A stretch of 64,000 nt of DNA from positions 62,001 through 126,000 of the forward strand of contig JACKEB010000018.1 in NCBI GenBank assembly GCA_020633205.1, given 5' to 3'. Below are positions 63,871 through 64,000 of this stretch, in pieces. Position 1 is the stretch's first letter. Every line of letters begins with the position of its first letter. The DNA is from Polyangiaceae bacterium. GTDB taxonomy: Bacteria > Myxococcota_A > Polyangia > Polyangiales > Polyangiaceae. The notes beneath the pieces are model-generated. The model was not told the origin of the DNA and did not search any database. It worked only from the letters and a program-made list of their open reading frames with translations. Both the position numbers and the translations under genes were made by a program.

Positions 63871-64000
63871 CTAGCGCCGATTCAGATCCGTGCGGAGTTC
63901 CATCAGGAGACGGCCAAGCCAGTTTGCTCCGCTGCCGTCACCGCCGTCTCCCCAGTAGTCATCGTTCTCCGTGTGCTCGACGAGCTTCGCTTCACCGGTG
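63871..64000 (-). CDS. NADAR-domain protein, C-terminal part only
   Basis: The last 42 codons of a gene cut by the window edge. The peptide reads TGEAKLVEHTENDDYWGDGG then DGSGANWLGRLLMELRTDLN, closing with RR and a stop. This matches the highly conserved C-terminus of NADAR (YbiA-like) proteins, which act on ADP-ribose-linked or riboflavin-pathway substrates as N-glycosidases in characterised members. The start and most of the domain are outside the window. The neighbouring Cys-rich hypothetical gene follows on the same strand. Confidence 0.85.
   Translation of the reverse strand, partial: TGEAKLVEHTENDDYWGDGGDGSGANWLGRLLMELRTDLNRR

Overview
The window looks like chromosome from a GC-rich, Gram-negative bacterium of the Myxococcota (myxobacteria, probably a Polyangia-type lineage). 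The signs are a ribosomal/RNase P/YidC cluster with bacterial gene order, many lipoproteins with Gly/Ser/Ala-rich GGSAG-type linkers, MYXO-CTERM-like sorting tails, Cys-rich myxobacterial repeats, a Ser/Thr kinase with a DUF4388-like tail, a roadblock protein and several histidine kinases. I see no tRNA, rRNA, CRISPR array or prophage. The lineage is an inference from gene content; no 16S or other marker is present.

Layout. 0-4.8 kb: the end of an RND adaptor, a heavy-metal-type RND pump (CusA/CzcA class) and a metallo-beta-lactamase-fold hydrolase. 4.8-8.8 kb: the minus-strand cluster rpmG, rpmH, rnpA, yidD, yidC, jag; rpmH is too short for most ORF cut-offs but clear. dnaA, mnmE, rsmG and parAB are not beside it. 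9-21 kb: envelope genes (DUF1499, OmpA/TSP3 protein, CAP-domain and TPR lipoproteins, MlaD/Mce protein, two tandem MYXO-CTERM paralogues, a linker lipoprotein). 21-30.7 kb: signalling and redox (RegB/RegA two-component pair, adenylate cyclase, Ser/Thr kinase, a UshA-like/multihaem cytochrome fusion, a PlsC-type acyltransferase). 30.8-33.8 kb: a DUF2089 regulator with a membrane partner, then a divergent amidoligase/class I glutamine-amidotransferase-like pair. 33.7-50 kb: mostly secreted or lipoprotein genes of unknown role, plus a MutS-like ATPase, a second MBL-fold protein, a DUF885 peptidase-like protein and YceI. 50-57 kb: metallophosphoesterase/outer-membrane pair, DUF1232, a GAF histidine kinase, a BNR-propeller/MoaD-like pair and a roadblock protein. 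57-64 kb: GST, ECF sigma factor, a frameshifted propeller gene, a regulator gene split by a 172-bp palindromic element, a hybrid histidine kinase, a Cys-containing hypothetical protein and the C-terminus of a NADAR protein at the right edge.

The best leads are: (1) the transcriptional regulator gene at 59585-60978, split by a MITE-like element whose removal with one copy of a CTAG duplication restores the frame exactly; (2) the translationally coupled amidoligase and amidotransferase pair at 31965-33769; (3) the phosphoesterase-like/tetrahaem cytochrome fusion with a CxxxCH site; (4) five in-frame ATG codons spaced every 18 nt at the start of the gene at 50051-50821; (5) the frameshifted gene upstream of the ECF sigma factor. 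Functions are inferred from motifs read by eye; no database search was possible.
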